Assembly (NCBI GenBank): GCA_963643925.1
Contig: CAVINS010000002.1
Coordinates: forward strand, 1 to 64,000
Direction: 5' to 3'
Length of the DNA: 64,000 bases
Origin: Phocaeicola_A sp963643925
GTDB lineage: Bacteria; Bacteroidota; Bacteroidia; Bacteroidales; Bacteroidaceae
Below the pieces are notes generated by a model. The model ran no database searches, was not told the DNA's origin, and saw nothing but the letters and a program-made list of their open reading frames with translations. Both the position numbers and the translations under genes were made by a program. Numbering within the stretch: the first letter of the stretch is position 1; each line of letters opens with the position of its first letter. Below are positions 8,436 to 17,785 of this stretch, piece after piece.

Positions 8436-10406
8436 ATGATACGCTATTATAATATAGGTAAACTGTTTGCGCTGGCCATGCTCCTTGCGCCGACTCTCTC
8501 GTCGGCACAAGAGGCTGTCAGCCGGATGACCGTCAATGTGGCCAAGCCTACGGCTCAGATACAGTCCACGATGTACGGCATCTTCTTCGAGGACATCAAC
8601 TTCGGTGCCGACGGCGGACTCTATGCCGAGCTGGTGAAGAACCGCTCCTTCGAGTTTCAACAGCCTTTCATGGGTTGGATACCCTACGGCAACGTGCAGG
8701 TGCTCACCGAGAACCCCTGCTTCGACCGCAACCCCCACTACGTGCGCATCACCAACGATGGTGCCCTCACCCGTGCCGGACTCGACAACGAGGGCTTCAA
8801 AGGCATCGGTCTGAAGAAGGACGAGGCCTACCGCCTCTCGTTCTATGCACGCACCATCGCCGGAAAACCGATGAAACTGCAGGTGGAGCTGGTGGACTCG
8901 CACCATAACAACACGTTCAAACAAGAGGTGGAAGTCAGCAGCAAGGATTGGAAGAAGGTGGAGCTGCGCATCGTCGCTCCCTTCACCGACGCCCATAGCC
9001 GCCTGCGCATCCTGCTCAACACTGCCGGTGCGGTGGACATGGACCACATTTCCCTCTTCCCCGTCAACACCTGGAAGGGGCGCGAGAACGGCTTGCGTGC
9101 CGACCTGGCACAGGCGCTCTACGACCTTCACCCCGGCATCTTCCGCTTCCCCGGAGGCTGCATTGTGGAGGGCACCGTCCTGGAGACCCGCTACCAGTGG
9201 AAGAACTCCGTGGGCCCGGTGGAGAACCGCCCCATCAACATCAACCGCTGGAACTACACCTTCCCGCATAAGTTCTTCCCCGACTATTATCAGAGCTACG
9301 GCATGGGATTCTTCGAGCTCTTCCAGCTGAGCGAGGACATCGGTGCCGAGCCGCTGCCTGTCATCAGCTGCGGACTCTCCTGCCAGTACGAGCGTGGCGA
9401 GGAAGTGCCCCTCGACCAACTGCAGCCCTACATACAGGACGCTCTCGACCTCATCGAGTTCGCCAATGGACCGGTGGATTCCCAGTGGGGTAAGGTGCGT
9501 GCCGACATGGGACATCCTGCACCCTTCAACCTGAAGTTCCTGGCCGTGGGCAACGAGCAGTGGGGCAAGGTCTATCCCGAGCGTCTCGAGCTCTTCATGA
9601 AAGCCATACGTGCGAAATACCCCGAGATAAAGATTGTGGGCACCTCCGGACCGAGTGCCGAAGGCGACAAGTTCGACTACCTGTGGCCCGAGATGAAACG
9701 GCTGAAGGTGGACCTCGTGGACGAGCACTACTACAAGCCGCCCCAGTGGTTCTTCGACAACGCCGCCCGCTACGACGGCTACGACCGCAAGGGCCCTAAG
9801 GTGTTCGCCGGCGAATATGCTTCGCACGACCACTCCTCCGGCAAGGCCAACAACTTCCTGGCCGCCCTCTCCGAGGCCGCTTTCATGACCGGCTTGGAGC
9901 GCAACGCCGACGTGGTGCAGCTGGCCACCTACGCACCCCTCTTCGCCCACGTGGACGGATGGCAGTGGAACCCCGACCTCATCTGGTTCGATAACCTGCG
10001 GATGATGCGCACGCCCAACTACTACGTGCAGCAACTCTACGGCATGAACGCAGGCACCGACGTGCTGCAGCTGACCATGGACGGTGCTGCCGTGACGGGC
10101 CAGAACGGTCTTTATGCCACCGCCGCCCTCGACAGCCGCACCGGTGAGATCATCCTCAAGCTGGTGAACGCTGCCGACAAGGAGGCCAACGTGGCCCTGA
10201 CCTTCAATGGTCTGAAGAAGAAGCAACTGCTGGCCGGCACCTGCACCTATCTGCAGAGCGACGACCTGAAGACCGTCAACACGCTGGAGAGCGAGACCCT
10301 CGTGCCGCGTATGCGCCCTGTGAAGATAGAGGCTGCAGACCAACTGAGCCTGCAGCTCCCTGCCCATTACTTCGGTGTCTACCGCCTGTCAGTAGGCACC
10401 AAATAA
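8436..10406 (+). CDS. Secreted GH51 alpha-L-arabinofuranosidase, long form
   Basis: A 656-residue protein with a signal peptide (cleavage after about residue 25, SSAQ). An N-terminal carbohydrate-binding-like sandwich (about 70-220) precedes the GH51 barrel with FRFPGGCIVEGT, acid/base E374 in AVGNEQWG and nucleophile E460 in FAGEYASH; a C-terminal sandwich completes it. It is distinct in architecture from its neighbour, so the two probably attack different arabinosyl linkages or chain contexts. The operon ends at the palindromic terminator at 10431-10468. Confidence 0.92.
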   Translation: MIRYYNIGKLFALAMLLAPTLSSAQEAVSRMTVNVAKPTAQIQSTMYGIFFEDINFGADGGLYAELVKNRSFEFQQPFMGWIPYGNVQVLTENPCFDRNPHYVRITNDGALTRAGLDNEGFKGIGLKKDEAYRLSFYARTIAGKPMKLQVELVDSHHNNTFKQEVEVSSKDWKKVELRIVAPFTDAHSRLRILLNTAGAVDMDHISLFPVNTWKGRENGLRADLAQALYDLHPGIFRFPGGCIVEGTVLETRYQWKNSVGPVENRPININRWNYTFPHKFFPDYYQSYGMGFFELFQLSEDIGAEPLPVISCGLSCQYERGEEVPLDQLQPYIQDALDLIEFANGPVDSQWGKVRADMGHPAPFNLKFLAVGNEQWGKVYPERLELFMKAIRAKYPEIKIVGTSGPSAEGDKFDYLWPEMKRLKVDLVDEHYYKPPQWFFDNAARYDGYDRKGPKVFAGEYASHDHSSGKANNFLAALSEAAFMTGLERNADVVQLATYAPLFAHVDGWQWNPDLIWFDNLRMMRTPNYYVQQLYGMNAGTDVLQLTMDGAAVTGQNGLYATAALDSRTGEIILKLVNAADKEANVALTFNGLKKKQLLAGTCTYLQSDDLKTVNTLESETLVPRMRPVKIEAADQLSLQLPAHYFGVYRLSVGTK

Positions 10407-10430
10407 GCTCTTGTTTTTAAGCTGATAATA

Positions 10431-10468
10431 GTAGAGGCCTGTCGGAACCCAATCCGACAGGCCTCTAC
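10431..10468. terminator. Bidirectional terminator between GH51 and xpt
   Basis: A perfect 15-bp stem (GTAGAGGCCTGTCGG and its complement) with an 8-nt loop lies between converging genes, placed to stop transcription from both sides. Confidence 0.85.
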
Positions 10469-10487
10469 CTTAATATGTAATAACCTC

Positions 10488-11072
10488 TTATTGGTTCTCG
10501 CGGAAGCGAACCTCTCCCGTCTCCCAATCCATACCTTCGATGATGGCGATGCTCTCCACCTGGTAACCTTTCTCGCGCAGCATCTTTCCGCCGTTCTGCT
10601 GACCCTTCTCGATGGCGACGCCCAGTCCCGTCACCTCTCCACCGGCTTGGTTCACAATGTCGATGAGGGCAGACATAGCCTGTCCGTCGGCCAGGAAGTC
10701 GTCAACGATGAGCACTTTGTCGGTGGACTTCATGTAGGGCTTCGACACGAAGACGTGGTTCATCCTCTTGTGAGTGAACGAATAGGCCGTCGACACGTAC
10801 TTGTCGTCGGTGCTGTTGGCCGTCTCACCCTTCTTGGCAAACACCACGGGCACATCGTAGATGTCGCCCAGGATGGTGGCGATGGCAATGCCGCTCGCCT
10901 CGATGGTGAGAATCTTTGTCACCTCTTTGTTCTTGAACCGGCGTTTGAACTCATACGCTATCTGGCGGATGATGTCGATGTCGATCTGGTGGTTGAGGAA
11001 ATTGTCCACCTTCAGTATGTTTCCTTGCTTCACCATTCCATCGGCAAGGATTTTCTGTTCCAGGAAATTCAT
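10488..11072 (-). CDS. xpt: Xanthine phosphoribosyltransferase
   Basis: A 194-residue type I phosphoribosyltransferase converting xanthine and PRPP to XMP in purine salvage. The PRPP loop is VLIVDDFLADGQA (about residues 122-134). The N-terminal region MNFLEQKILADGMVKQGNILKVDNFLNHQ and the KKGETAN segment are as in Xpt of Firmicutes and Bacteroidota, and the length is standard. It is the second gene of an operon, 37 bp after the permease gene. No purine riboswitch was found in the leader. Confidence 0.93.
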   Translation of the reverse strand: MNFLEQKILADGMVKQGNILKVDNFLNHQIDIDIIRQIAYEFKRRFKNKEVTKILTIEASGIAIATILGDIYDVPVVFAKKGETANSTDDKYVSTAYSFTHKRMNHVFVSKPYMKSTDKVLIVDDFLADGQAMSALIDIVNQAGGEVTGLGVAIEKGQQNGGKMLREKGYQVESIAIIEGMDWETGEVRFRENQ

Positions 11073-11109
11073 AGTGGTAGGGTTTTAAAATGTTGGGGTA
11101 GTCTGTCCC

Positions 11110-12429
11110 TTAATCCGGATTACTCTTCGCTCCCTCTTCCTTCGGCAATACCAGGTTCAGGATGACGGCGAGCAGGAATACCACTGCCACGCAGTTGTCG
11201 GCGAAGACGGTACGTACGATGTCGGGGAATATGTTGAACATCTCGGCAGCCTGTGTGAAGCCCAGTCCGATGGCGAGCGACAAGCTGACGATGACCATGT
11301 TGCGGTGTGAATAGCCGCAGCGGCCTATCATGCCGAAGCCGGCAAAGAGGATGCTACCGAACATCATCAGAGTGCAACCGCCGAGTACGCATTGCGGTAT
11401 GGTGGTGAGGACGAAGCCCACTACCGGGAAGATACCTCCCAAGATCATGATGATTGCACCGCAGGCAATGGCGAAGCGGTTCACCACACCCGACATGGCT
11501 GCCAGTCCCACGTTTTGTGAGAAAGAGGTGATAGGCGTACAACCGAAGATACCGGAGATGGAACTGATGTAACCGTCGCAGCAGATGGCGTGGCCCAGCT
11601 CCTCCTTATGCGGGTTGCGCTTGAGGGCACTGTTGCAGAGGGCACTCGTGTCGCCGATGGTCTCTGTGGCAGACACCAGGTAAACGGCTGTGATGCTCAG
11701 TATGGCTCCCAGGTTGAACTCCGGCTTGAAGGGCAAGAAGTGGGGCAGCGAAACGATGCCGCAGTTGCTCAGACCGTCGAAGCTGATCATGCCCATGCAG
11801 AGGGCAACGATGTAGCCCACAATCAGACCGATGAGTACGGACAGAGAGCGCAGGAAACCTTTACCGCAAACCTGGCAGACAAGGCAGACCAGCAGGGTGA
11901 TGCCGCCTACAATCCAGTTGTTCATGCTGCCGAAGTCGGCTGCGCCTTGTCCGCCGGCGAACGAGTTGGCGCCGATAGGCAACAGCGAGAATCCGATGGC
12001 TGTCACCACGGTAGCTGCCACGATGTGGGGCACCAGCTTCACCCAATAATTGGCGAAGAGGCCCAGCGTACCTTCAATCAGACCTCCGACGATTACCGCG
12101 CCGACCAGTGTGCCCATGCCATAGGCGGAGGCGATGCTGATGGCCAGTGAGAGGAAGGTGAAGGAGATACCCATGACGATAGGCAACCGTGCACCGATAC
12201 GCCAGATGGGGTAGAGCTGGATGAGGGTACCGATACCGGCAATAATCATACAGTTCTGCACGAGCATTGTGCTCATCTCACTGTCCAGTCCGATGACGCC
12301 GGCCAAAATCATGATAGGTGTGATGTTGCTGACGAACATGGCCAGCACGTGTTGCAGACCGAAGGGCAAAGCCTTGGCTACAGGTACTCTTCCGTCGAGT
12401 TGGTAGAGATTTTCAATTCGTTGTTCCAT
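11110..12429 (-). CDS. pbuX: Nucleobase:cation symporter-2 family permease (xanthine/uracil type)
   Basis: A 439-residue membrane carrier with about 12-14 helices. Family marks include the QNCMIIAGIGTLIQL segment in the first third and TSFSQNVGLAAMSGVVNRF, the NCS2 signature, near residue 305. Pairing with xpt points to xanthine uptake, although uracil or urate carriers have the same fold. It is transcribed from a box at 12519-12526; a small hairpin (GGCGTT/AATGCC) sits in the leader. Confidence 0.88.
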   Translation of the reverse strand: MEQRIENLYQLDGRVPVAKALPFGLQHVLAMFVSNITPIMILAGVIGLDSEMSTMLVQNCMIIAGIGTLIQLYPIWRIGARLPIVMGISFTFLSLAISIASAYGMGTLVGAVIVGGLIEGTLGLFANYWVKLVPHIVAATVVTAIGFSLLPIGANSFAGGQGAADFGSMNNWIVGGITLLVCLVCQVCGKGFLRSLSVLIGLIVGYIVALCMGMISFDGLSNCGIVSLPHFLPFKPEFNLGAILSITAVYLVSATETIGDTSALCNSALKRNPHKEELGHAICCDGYISSISGIFGCTPITSFSQNVGLAAMSGVVNRFAIACGAIIMILGGIFPVVGFVLTTIPQCVLGGCTLMMFGSILFAGFGMIGRCGYSHRNMVIVSLSLAIGLGFTQAAEMFNIFPDIVRTVFADNCVAVVFLLAVILNLVLPKEEGAKSNPD

Positions 12430-12518
12430 TTTGTATTACTATAATTAAGAGTTGGCGGCCAGGAGGACAAAAGAAGGCATTTTGGAACGCCTAAGTCCGT
12501 CCGCTAGCTAATTGGTTG

Positions 12519-12526
12519 CAAAAGTA
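12519..12526 (-). promoter_or_regulatory. -7 box TACTTTTG for pbuX-xpt
   Basis: The reverse-strand box lies 90 nt before the ATG at 12429. The leader between them contains the short hairpin GGCGTTCCAAAATGCC; it does not match the purine riboswitch core. Confidence 0.6.
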
Positions 12527-12580
12527 CTAGATATTTCCCATAAATAATATTTGTTTTATATTTATTTCTTTTGGCAATAG

Positions 12581-12611
12581 TTGCGCATGCCCGACTAAAA
12601 GACTATATTTG
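12581..12611 (+). promoter_or_regulatory. Promoter of the iorAB operon
   Basis: TTGC at 12581-12584 and TATATTTG at 12604-12611 are 19 bp apart, the usual spacing between the -33 and -7 elements. Because the box itself covers the GTG at 12611, translation must start later, at ATG 12641. Confidence 0.65.
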
Positions 12612-12640
12612 TGCACTTAAAAAAGATAACATCAATCTCT

Positions 12641-14242
12641 ATGAACGAAAGAACACTACTTTTGGGTGATGAGGCTGTGGCTTTGGGCGCGTTGCACGCC
12701 GGTCTGTCCGGTGTCTATGCCTACCCGGGCACACCCTCTACCGAAATCACCGAATTTATCCAGGGCCATCCGTTGGCGAAAGAGCGGAACATACACTGCA
12801 ACTGGTCTACCAATGAGAAGACGGCCATGGAGGCCGCCCTCGGTATGTCCTACATGGGCAAGCGCGCCATGGTGTGTATGAAACATGTGGGAATGAACGT
12901 GGCCGCCGATGCCTTCGTCAACGCCGCCATGACAGGGACGAACGGCGGTTTGGTGATTGTAGCTGCCGACGACCCATCGATGCACTCCTCGCAGAACGAG
13001 CAGGACTCCCGCTTCTATGGCAAGTTCGCCATGATACCCACCTTCGAGCCCTCGTCGCAGCAAGAGGCTTATCATATGATAGGCGACGCTTTCGAGTTCT
13101 CCGAGCGCTACAAAGTGCCCGTGCTCTTCCGCATGGTGACCCGCATGGCCCACTCGCGTGCTGTGGTGGAGTATGGTCCCGTGCGCGACACCAACCCCAT
13201 GACCTATCCCGACAATCCGGGTGACTGGGTGCTGATGCCCATCGTGGCCCGTCGGCGCAACCAACAGCTGATAGCCAAACATCCCGATTTCGTTCGCGAG
13301 TCGGAGAGCTCCAGATACAATAAGGTAAGCGAAGGCGCTGACCACTCACTGGGCATCATCGCCTGCGGCATTGCCTACAACTACCTGATGGAACACTTCA
13401 AGGAGGGTTGCCCCTTCCCGGTGCTCAAGGTTTCGCAGTATCCGCTCCCCGTGCAGGCCATCCGTAAGCTGGCCGCTGAGTGCAAGGAACTGCTGGTGCT
13501 GGAGGACGGACAGCCCGTGGTGGAGGAGAAACTCCTCGGTGTGCTGGAGCAACCTCTGGCCATCAAGGGACGTTTGAGTGGCGACGTGCCCCGCACGGGT
13601 GAGCTCACCCCGGACAACATCATCGCTGCCCTCGGCCTGAAGGACGAGGAAGTCTATCCCGCCAGTCAGCTGGTGGTGCCCCGTCCGCCCGCACTCTGCC
13701 AAGGTTGCGGTCACCGCGACATGTTTGCCGCCCTCAACGAGGTGGTGCGCGAGTACGACAACAGCCGCGTGTTCAGCGACATAGGCTGCTACACCCTCGG
13801 ATTCCTGCCGCCCTACCGCGCCATCCATTCCGTGGTGGACATGGGCGCTTCCATCACCATGGCCAAAGGTGCTGCCGATGCAGGACAGTTCCCCTCCGTG
13901 GCGGTCATCGGCGACTCCACCTTCACCCACTCCGGCATGACCGGCCTGCTGGATGCCGTCAACGAGAAGAGCAACATCACCATACTCATCTCCGATAACC
14001 TGACGACCGGAATGACCGGTGGCCAGGACTCCGCAGGCACAGGCCGCCTGGAGAGCATCTGCCTCGGCATCGGTGTAGAGCCCGAGCACGTGCGCGTGGT
14101 GGTGCCACTGCCCAAGAACATGGAAGAGATGAAACAGGTGATTCGCGACGAAATCAACTATCACGGAGTCAGCGTGGTGATTACCCGCAGAGAGTGTATC
14201 CAGACCGCGCGCCGTCACAACAAAAACAAAGGAGAAAAATAA
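12641..14242 (+). CDS. iorA: Indolepyruvate ferredoxin oxidoreductase, alpha subunit
   Basis: A 533-residue subunit of the thiamine-diphosphate enzyme that oxidises aryl-pyruvates (from Trp, Phe, Tyr) to aryl-acetyl-CoA while reducing ferredoxin. It begins with LLLGDEAVALGALHAGLSGVYAYPGTPSTE, and carries GHRDMF with the TPP-binding region near GDSTFTHSGMTGLLDAV. It stops at RRECIQTARRHNKNKGEK, before the double [4Fe-4S] ferredoxin domain found at the end of many archaeal IorA proteins, so electrons must leave by another route. The start follows from the promoter position. It abuts iorB with one base between. Confidence 0.92.
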   Translation: MNERTLLLGDEAVALGALHAGLSGVYAYPGTPSTEITEFIQGHPLAKERNIHCNWSTNEKTAMEAALGMSYMGKRAMVCMKHVGMNVAADAFVNAAMTGTNGGLVIVAADDPSMHSSQNEQDSRFYGKFAMIPTFEPSSQQEAYHMIGDAFEFSERYKVPVLFRMVTRMAHSRAVVEYGPVRDTNPMTYPDNPGDWVLMPIVARRRNQQLIAKHPDFVRESESSRYNKVSEGADHSLGIIACGIAYNYLMEHFKEGCPFPVLKVSQYPLPVQAIRKLAAECKELLVLEDGQPVVEEKLLGVLEQPLAIKGRLSGDVPRTGELTPDNIIAALGLKDEEVYPASQLVVPRPPALCQGCGHRDMFAALNEVVREYDNSRVFSDIGCYTLGFLPPYRAIHSVVDMGASITMAKGAADAGQFPSVAVIGDSTFTHSGMTGLLDAVNEKSNITILISDNLTTGMTGGQDSAGTGRLESICLGIGVEPEHVRVVVPLPKNMEEMKQVIRDEINYHGVSVVITRRECIQTARRHNKNKGEK

Positions 14243-14243
14243 G

Positions 14244-14831
14244 ATGCAAACAGACATTATACTTTCCGGCGTAGGAGGACAAGGTATCCTCTCTATCGCC
14301 ACCATCATCGGTGCCGCTGCTATGAAGGAGGGCCTCTACATCAAGCAGGCTGAGGTTCACGGCATGAGCCAGCGCGGCGGCGATGTGCAGTCCAACCTGC
14401 GCATCAGTTCCGACCCCATCGCCTCGGACCTTATCCCCCTGGGCAAGACCGACCTCATCATCTCGCTGGAGCCCATGGAGGCACTGCGCTACCTGCCTTA
14501 CCTGAAGAAAGAGGGATGGATCATCACCAACACCGTTCCCTTCGTCAACATCGGCAATTACCCCGACCAGCAGGCTCTGTTGCAGCAGATTGCCGCCTTG
14601 CCCCACTCCGTGACCATGGACGTGGATACCCTGGCCAAGAGCGTCGCCTCGCCCCGTGCCGCCAACATCGTGCTGCTGGGTGCCGCCGCTCCCTTCCTGG
14701 GCATCGGGGAGGAGAAGATTGCCGAAGCCATCCGCACCGTCTTTGCCCGCAAGGGTGAGGCCATCGTGGAGATGAACGAGAAAGCCTTCCGGGCCGGTCT
14801 GGAGGTTGCACACCAATCCATAAAGAAATAA
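14244..14831 (+). CDS. iorB: Indolepyruvate ferredoxin oxidoreductase, beta subunit
   Basis: A 195-residue partner of IorA (pyruvate/ketoisovalerate oxidoreductase gamma-type domain). It opens IILSGVGGQGILSIATIIG, contains VHGMSQRGGDVQSNLRI, and is of normal length. It is translated directly after iorA and is followed four bases later by an aminotransferase gene. Confidence 0.92.
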   Translation: MQTDIILSGVGGQGILSIATIIGAAAMKEGLYIKQAEVHGMSQRGGDVQSNLRISSDPIASDLIPLGKTDLIISLEPMEALRYLPYLKKEGWIITNTVPFVNIGNYPDQQALLQQIAALPHSVTMDVDTLAKSVASPRAANIVLLGAAAPFLGIGEEKIAEAIRTVFARKGEAIVEMNEKAFRAGLEVAHQSIKK

Positions 14832-14835
14832 GGCC

Positions 14836-16146
14836 ATGAGCATACCGTTCAAAAAAGAAGAGGTGAGCGAGGTGATGCAGCAGATGCACCTCACCGAAGT
14901 GGCCAAGGCCACCATCCGACAGACCGTAGCCCTGTCCGAAGCCCTGGAGGCCCGCACCGGCGAGAAGTTTGTCCACCTCGAGATGGGATCTCCCGGTCTA
15001 CCACCCAACCAGATAGGCATCGAGGCCCAGAAGAAGGCCCTCGACAGCGGGGTGCCCCAGTCGTACCCCAACGTGGCGGGCATCGCTCCGCTGAAGCAGG
15101 AGGCCTCCCGTTTCATCAAGGCCTTCCTCAATATCGACGTGAACCCCGAAGGCTGTGTGCCTACCGTAGGATCGATGATGGGAACCTTCGCATCGTTCAT
15201 CCTCACCACACACCTCCATGCCGAGAAGGACACCATCCTCTTCATCGACCCGGGCTTCTCAGTGCAGCCGATGCAGGCCAACGTGCTGGGCTACAAGAAG
15301 GTGTCGTTCGACGTGTACGCCTACCGCGGAGAGAAGTTGCGCGACGAGTTGCGCCGCATCCTCTCCGCCGGCAACATCGCCGCCATGATCTACTCCAACC
15401 CCAACAATCCCTCGTGGGTATGCTTCACCGAAGAGGAGTTGGGCTACATTGGCGCCTTGGCCACAGAGTTCGACACTGTTGTCATCGAGGACCTTGCCTA
15501 CCTGGGCATGGACTTCCGCAAGGACTTGGGCCATCCCTTCGAGCCGCCTTACCAGGCTACCGTGGCGCGCTACACGCAGAACTACCTGCTGATGCTCTCC
15601 GCCTCCAAGATATTCAGCTACGCCGGCGAGCGGTTGGCCATCGTGGCCATATCCGACGGTCTGTTCAACCGTGTCTATCCCAACCTGCAGAAGACCCTGG
15701 GTATGGACACCCCCGGTCGGGCGTTCATCTACTCCATCATCTACTGCCTCTCGTCCGGCGTGTGCCACTCGGCACAATACGCCCTGGCGGCCATGTACAA
15801 AGCCGCTTGCGACGGGAAAATCAACTTTGTGGAGGACACCCGCGAGTATGCCCGCCGTGCCGCGCGGCTGAAAGAGATATTCCAGCGCCATGGGTTCCAC
15901 ATCGTCTACGACAAGGACTTGGACCAGCCCGTGAGCGACGGATTCTTCTTCACCATCGGCCGCAAAGGCTTCTCGGGCGATGAGCTGATAAACGAACTGA
16001 TCTATTACGGCGTGGCCGCCATCTCGCTCCGCACCACCGGCAGCGAACAACAAGGCATCCGCGTCTGTACCTCTACGGTGACCAACGATTACTATACGTG
16101 GCTGGACGAACGCCTGCGTATCTTCAATCAGAATCACCCCCTGTAG
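14836..16146 (+). CDS. PLP-dependent class I/II aminotransferase
   Basis: A 436-residue fold-type I aminotransferase. The PLP lysine is K258 in SASKIFSYAGER; the cofactor-binding aspartate lies in VIEDLAYLGMD, and YSNPNNPSW is the family NPNNP motif. It is translationally linked to iorAB, which supports a role in producing aryl- or branched-chain keto acids for the oxidoreductase (inference from context). The exact amino acid is not identifiable. A terminator hairpin follows. Confidence 0.88.
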   Translation: MSIPFKKEEVSEVMQQMHLTEVAKATIRQTVALSEALEARTGEKFVHLEMGSPGLPPNQIGIEAQKKALDSGVPQSYPNVAGIAPLKQEASRFIKAFLNIDVNPEGCVPTVGSMMGTFASFILTTHLHAEKDTILFIDPGFSVQPMQANVLGYKKVSFDVYAYRGEKLRDELRRILSAGNIAAMIYSNPNNPSWVCFTEEELGYIGALATEFDTVVIEDLAYLGMDFRKDLGHPFEPPYQATVARYTQNYLLMLSASKIFSYAGERLAIVAISDGLFNRVYPNLQKTLGMDTPGRAFIYSIIYCLSSGVCHSAQYALAAMYKAACDGKINFVEDTREYARRAARLKEIFQRHGFHIVYDKDLDQPVSDGFFFTIGRKGFSGDELINELIYYGVAAISLRTTGSEQQGIRVCTSTVTNDYYTWLDERLRIFNQNHPL

Positions 16147-16154
16147 CAAACAAT

Positions 16155-16193
16155 GCCCCAACAGACCGCTGCCCGTCGGCTGCCTGTTGGGGC
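16155..16193 (+). terminator. Terminator after the aminotransferase gene
   Basis: A perfect 10-bp stem GCCCCAACAG/CTGTTGGGGC with a 19-nt loop, followed by GTTCGTTTG. The 170 bases from here to 16363 hold the GC-rich leader of the next gene and no ORF that I trust. Confidence 0.7.
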
Positions 16194-16363
16194 GTTCGTT
16201 TGATACCTGAACCTAAACCTTTACCGAGCGGCCTCTCTACGTGGGGGCGAGCGCTCTTTGACAGAATCCAATGACAGCTTTCGCCCCTCCGCTGAGGGAG
16301 TGGCGTGGGCGCTTATCCTCTGTTCCCATTCTTAGGATGGGGCGGACCAAATACCTTATAACT

Positions 16364-17662
16364 ATGAAAATGAATTACGTATCGGCGGCAGAGGCCGTCC
16401 AGCTGATTAAGTCGCACGACAAAGTGCTCATCCAAGGCAGTACGTCTATACCTGAGGTGCTGCTGGATGCCCTTGCGGCCCGTGGTCACGAGCTCGAGGG
16501 TGTGGAGGTCTACTCCGGGTTTGCTGTGGCCAGACGTGAGGCGCCTTACGCCACCACCGAACTGCGCGACGCGTTTATTCCCAAAAGCATCTTCATCTCC
16601 AACAGCATCCGCAAGGCAGTGGACCGAGGTGAGGCACAGCTCATCCCCTGTTTCCTGGGCGAGGTGCCGGCCCTCTTTCGCGAAGGCTACATCCCCTTGG
16701 ATGTGGTGCTGCTCAACGTCTCCCCTCCCAACGAGGAGGGCTATTGCTCCTTCGGCATCTCCGCCGACCTGGCTACCGCTGGTGTGGAGTGTGCCCGCAC
16801 CGTCATCGCCCAAGTGAACAGGCAGATGCCCTTCACCTATGGTGACGCCTTGGTGCACGTCTCCCGCATCGCTGCCTGCGTGGAGGTGGACGACCCTTTG
16901 GTGGAGGTGCCCACGCCCGTTTCCACCGAAGCGGAGATAAAGATAGGCAACTACATTGCCGAGCAAATCCCCGACGGAGCCACCTTGCAGATAGGCGTAG
17001 GCGGCATCCCCAATGCCGTGTTGCGGGCGCTGAGCGACCACAAGGACTTGGGCCTCCACACCGAAGCGATGACCGACGGCGTGTTGCCGCTGATAAAGAG
17101 CGGCATCATCAACAACTCGCAGAAAGTGATACTCCCCGGCAAGTCAGTGGCCTCGTTGGTGCTGGGCTCCCGTGCGCTCTACGACTACCTCGACTATAAC
17201 CCCGATGTGCTCATCAAGGATGTGGCGTGGACCAACGACCCCTTCATCATCCGTCAGAACCCGAAGGTGATGTCCATCAACTCCGCCATCGAGGTGGACC
17301 TCACCGGACAGATCTGTGCCGACTCCATCGGTACCCGCATCTTCTCCGGTGTGGGCGGCCAACATGATTTCATGTATGGCGGTGCCCTCTCGCCAGGTGG
17401 CAAGACCTTCATTGCCATGACGTCGCTCTCCAGCAAGGGCATCTCCAAAATCAAGTCTGTGTTGACCGAGGGCGCCGGTGTGGTCACCACCCGTCCGCAA
17501 GCCCAGTACATCGTCACCGAATATGGTGCCGCCTTCCTCAAAGGCAAGGACCTGGCCGAGCGTGCCCATGCGCTGATAGCCATTGCGCACCCCTCTGTCC
17601 GCGAGCAATTGGAGCGTGACGCCTGCCAGCGCTTCGGCTACCGCTTCCTGCGGATGAAGTGA
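16364..17662 (+). CDS. Acetyl-CoA hydrolase/4-hydroxybutyrate-type CoA transferase
   Basis: A 432-residue class I CoA transferase. Motifs seen are QGSTSIPEVLLDAL at the start, LQIGVGGIPNAVL in the centre, and HTEAMTDG, whose glutamate (E234) aligns with the catalytic residue of this family; FSGVGGQHDFMYGG and TEYGAAFLKG follow. The start at 16364 was preferred over the ATG at 16271, since the extra 31 residues look untranslated. Next to iorAB and an aminotransferase it could move CoA from aryl- or acyl-CoA to acetate or succinate, closing a fermentation route that conserves energy; butyrate or succinate use is equally possible. Confidence 0.87.
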   Translation: MKMNYVSAAEAVQLIKSHDKVLIQGSTSIPEVLLDALAARGHELEGVEVYSGFAVARREAPYATTELRDAFIPKSIFISNSIRKAVDRGEAQLIPCFLGEVPALFREGYIPLDVVLLNVSPPNEEGYCSFGISADLATAGVECARTVIAQVNRQMPFTYGDALVHVSRIAACVEVDDPLVEVPTPVSTEAEIKIGNYIAEQIPDGATLQIGVGGIPNAVLRALSDHKDLGLHTEAMTDGVLPLIKSGIINNSQKVILPGKSVASLVLGSRALYDYLDYNPDVLIKDVAWTNDPFIIRQNPKVMSINSAIEVDLTGQICADSIGTRIFSGVGGQHDFMYGGALSPGGKTFIAMTSLSSKGISKIKSVLTEGAGVVTTRPQAQYIVTEYGAAFLKGKDLAERAHALIAIAHPSVREQLERDACQRFGYRFLRMK

Positions 17663-17718
17663 GGCCGTCCACGTGCGGTCTGAAGGAGTGTAGCCCTATA
17701 TATAATAAGACATAGAGA

Positions 17719-17757
17719 CAGAACCTGCCCGTCCTCTTTGTGGATTGGCAGATTCTG
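17719..17757 (+). terminator. Hairpin after the CoA transferase gene, overlapping the next promoter
   Basis: CAGAACCTGCC pairs with GGCAGATTCTG (one mismatch) around a 17-nt loop. The hairpin covers the -33 element of the promoter for the regulator that follows, so termination and initiation share sequence. Confidence 0.5.
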
Positions 17758-17767
17758 TTTACCTTTG
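17737..17767 (+). promoter_or_regulatory. Promoter of the hybrid two-component regulator
   Basis: TTTG at 17737-17740 and TACCTTTG at 17760-17767 are separated by 19 bp, an ideal Bacteroidota promoter. The ATG at 17786 follows 18 bp later, so the leader is very short. Confidence 0.75.
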
Positions 17768-17785
17768 CTCCACTTAACCTTCGTA

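Noticed and set aside
8403..10367. 654-residue reverse-strand ORF opposite the second GH51 gene
   Set aside because: The forward frame has signal peptide, GH51 motifs and both catalytic glutamates; the reverse frame has none.
12430..12518. Purine riboswitch in the pbuX-xpt leader
   Set aside because: No three-way-junction core or conserved loop bases; only a short 6-bp hairpin is present.
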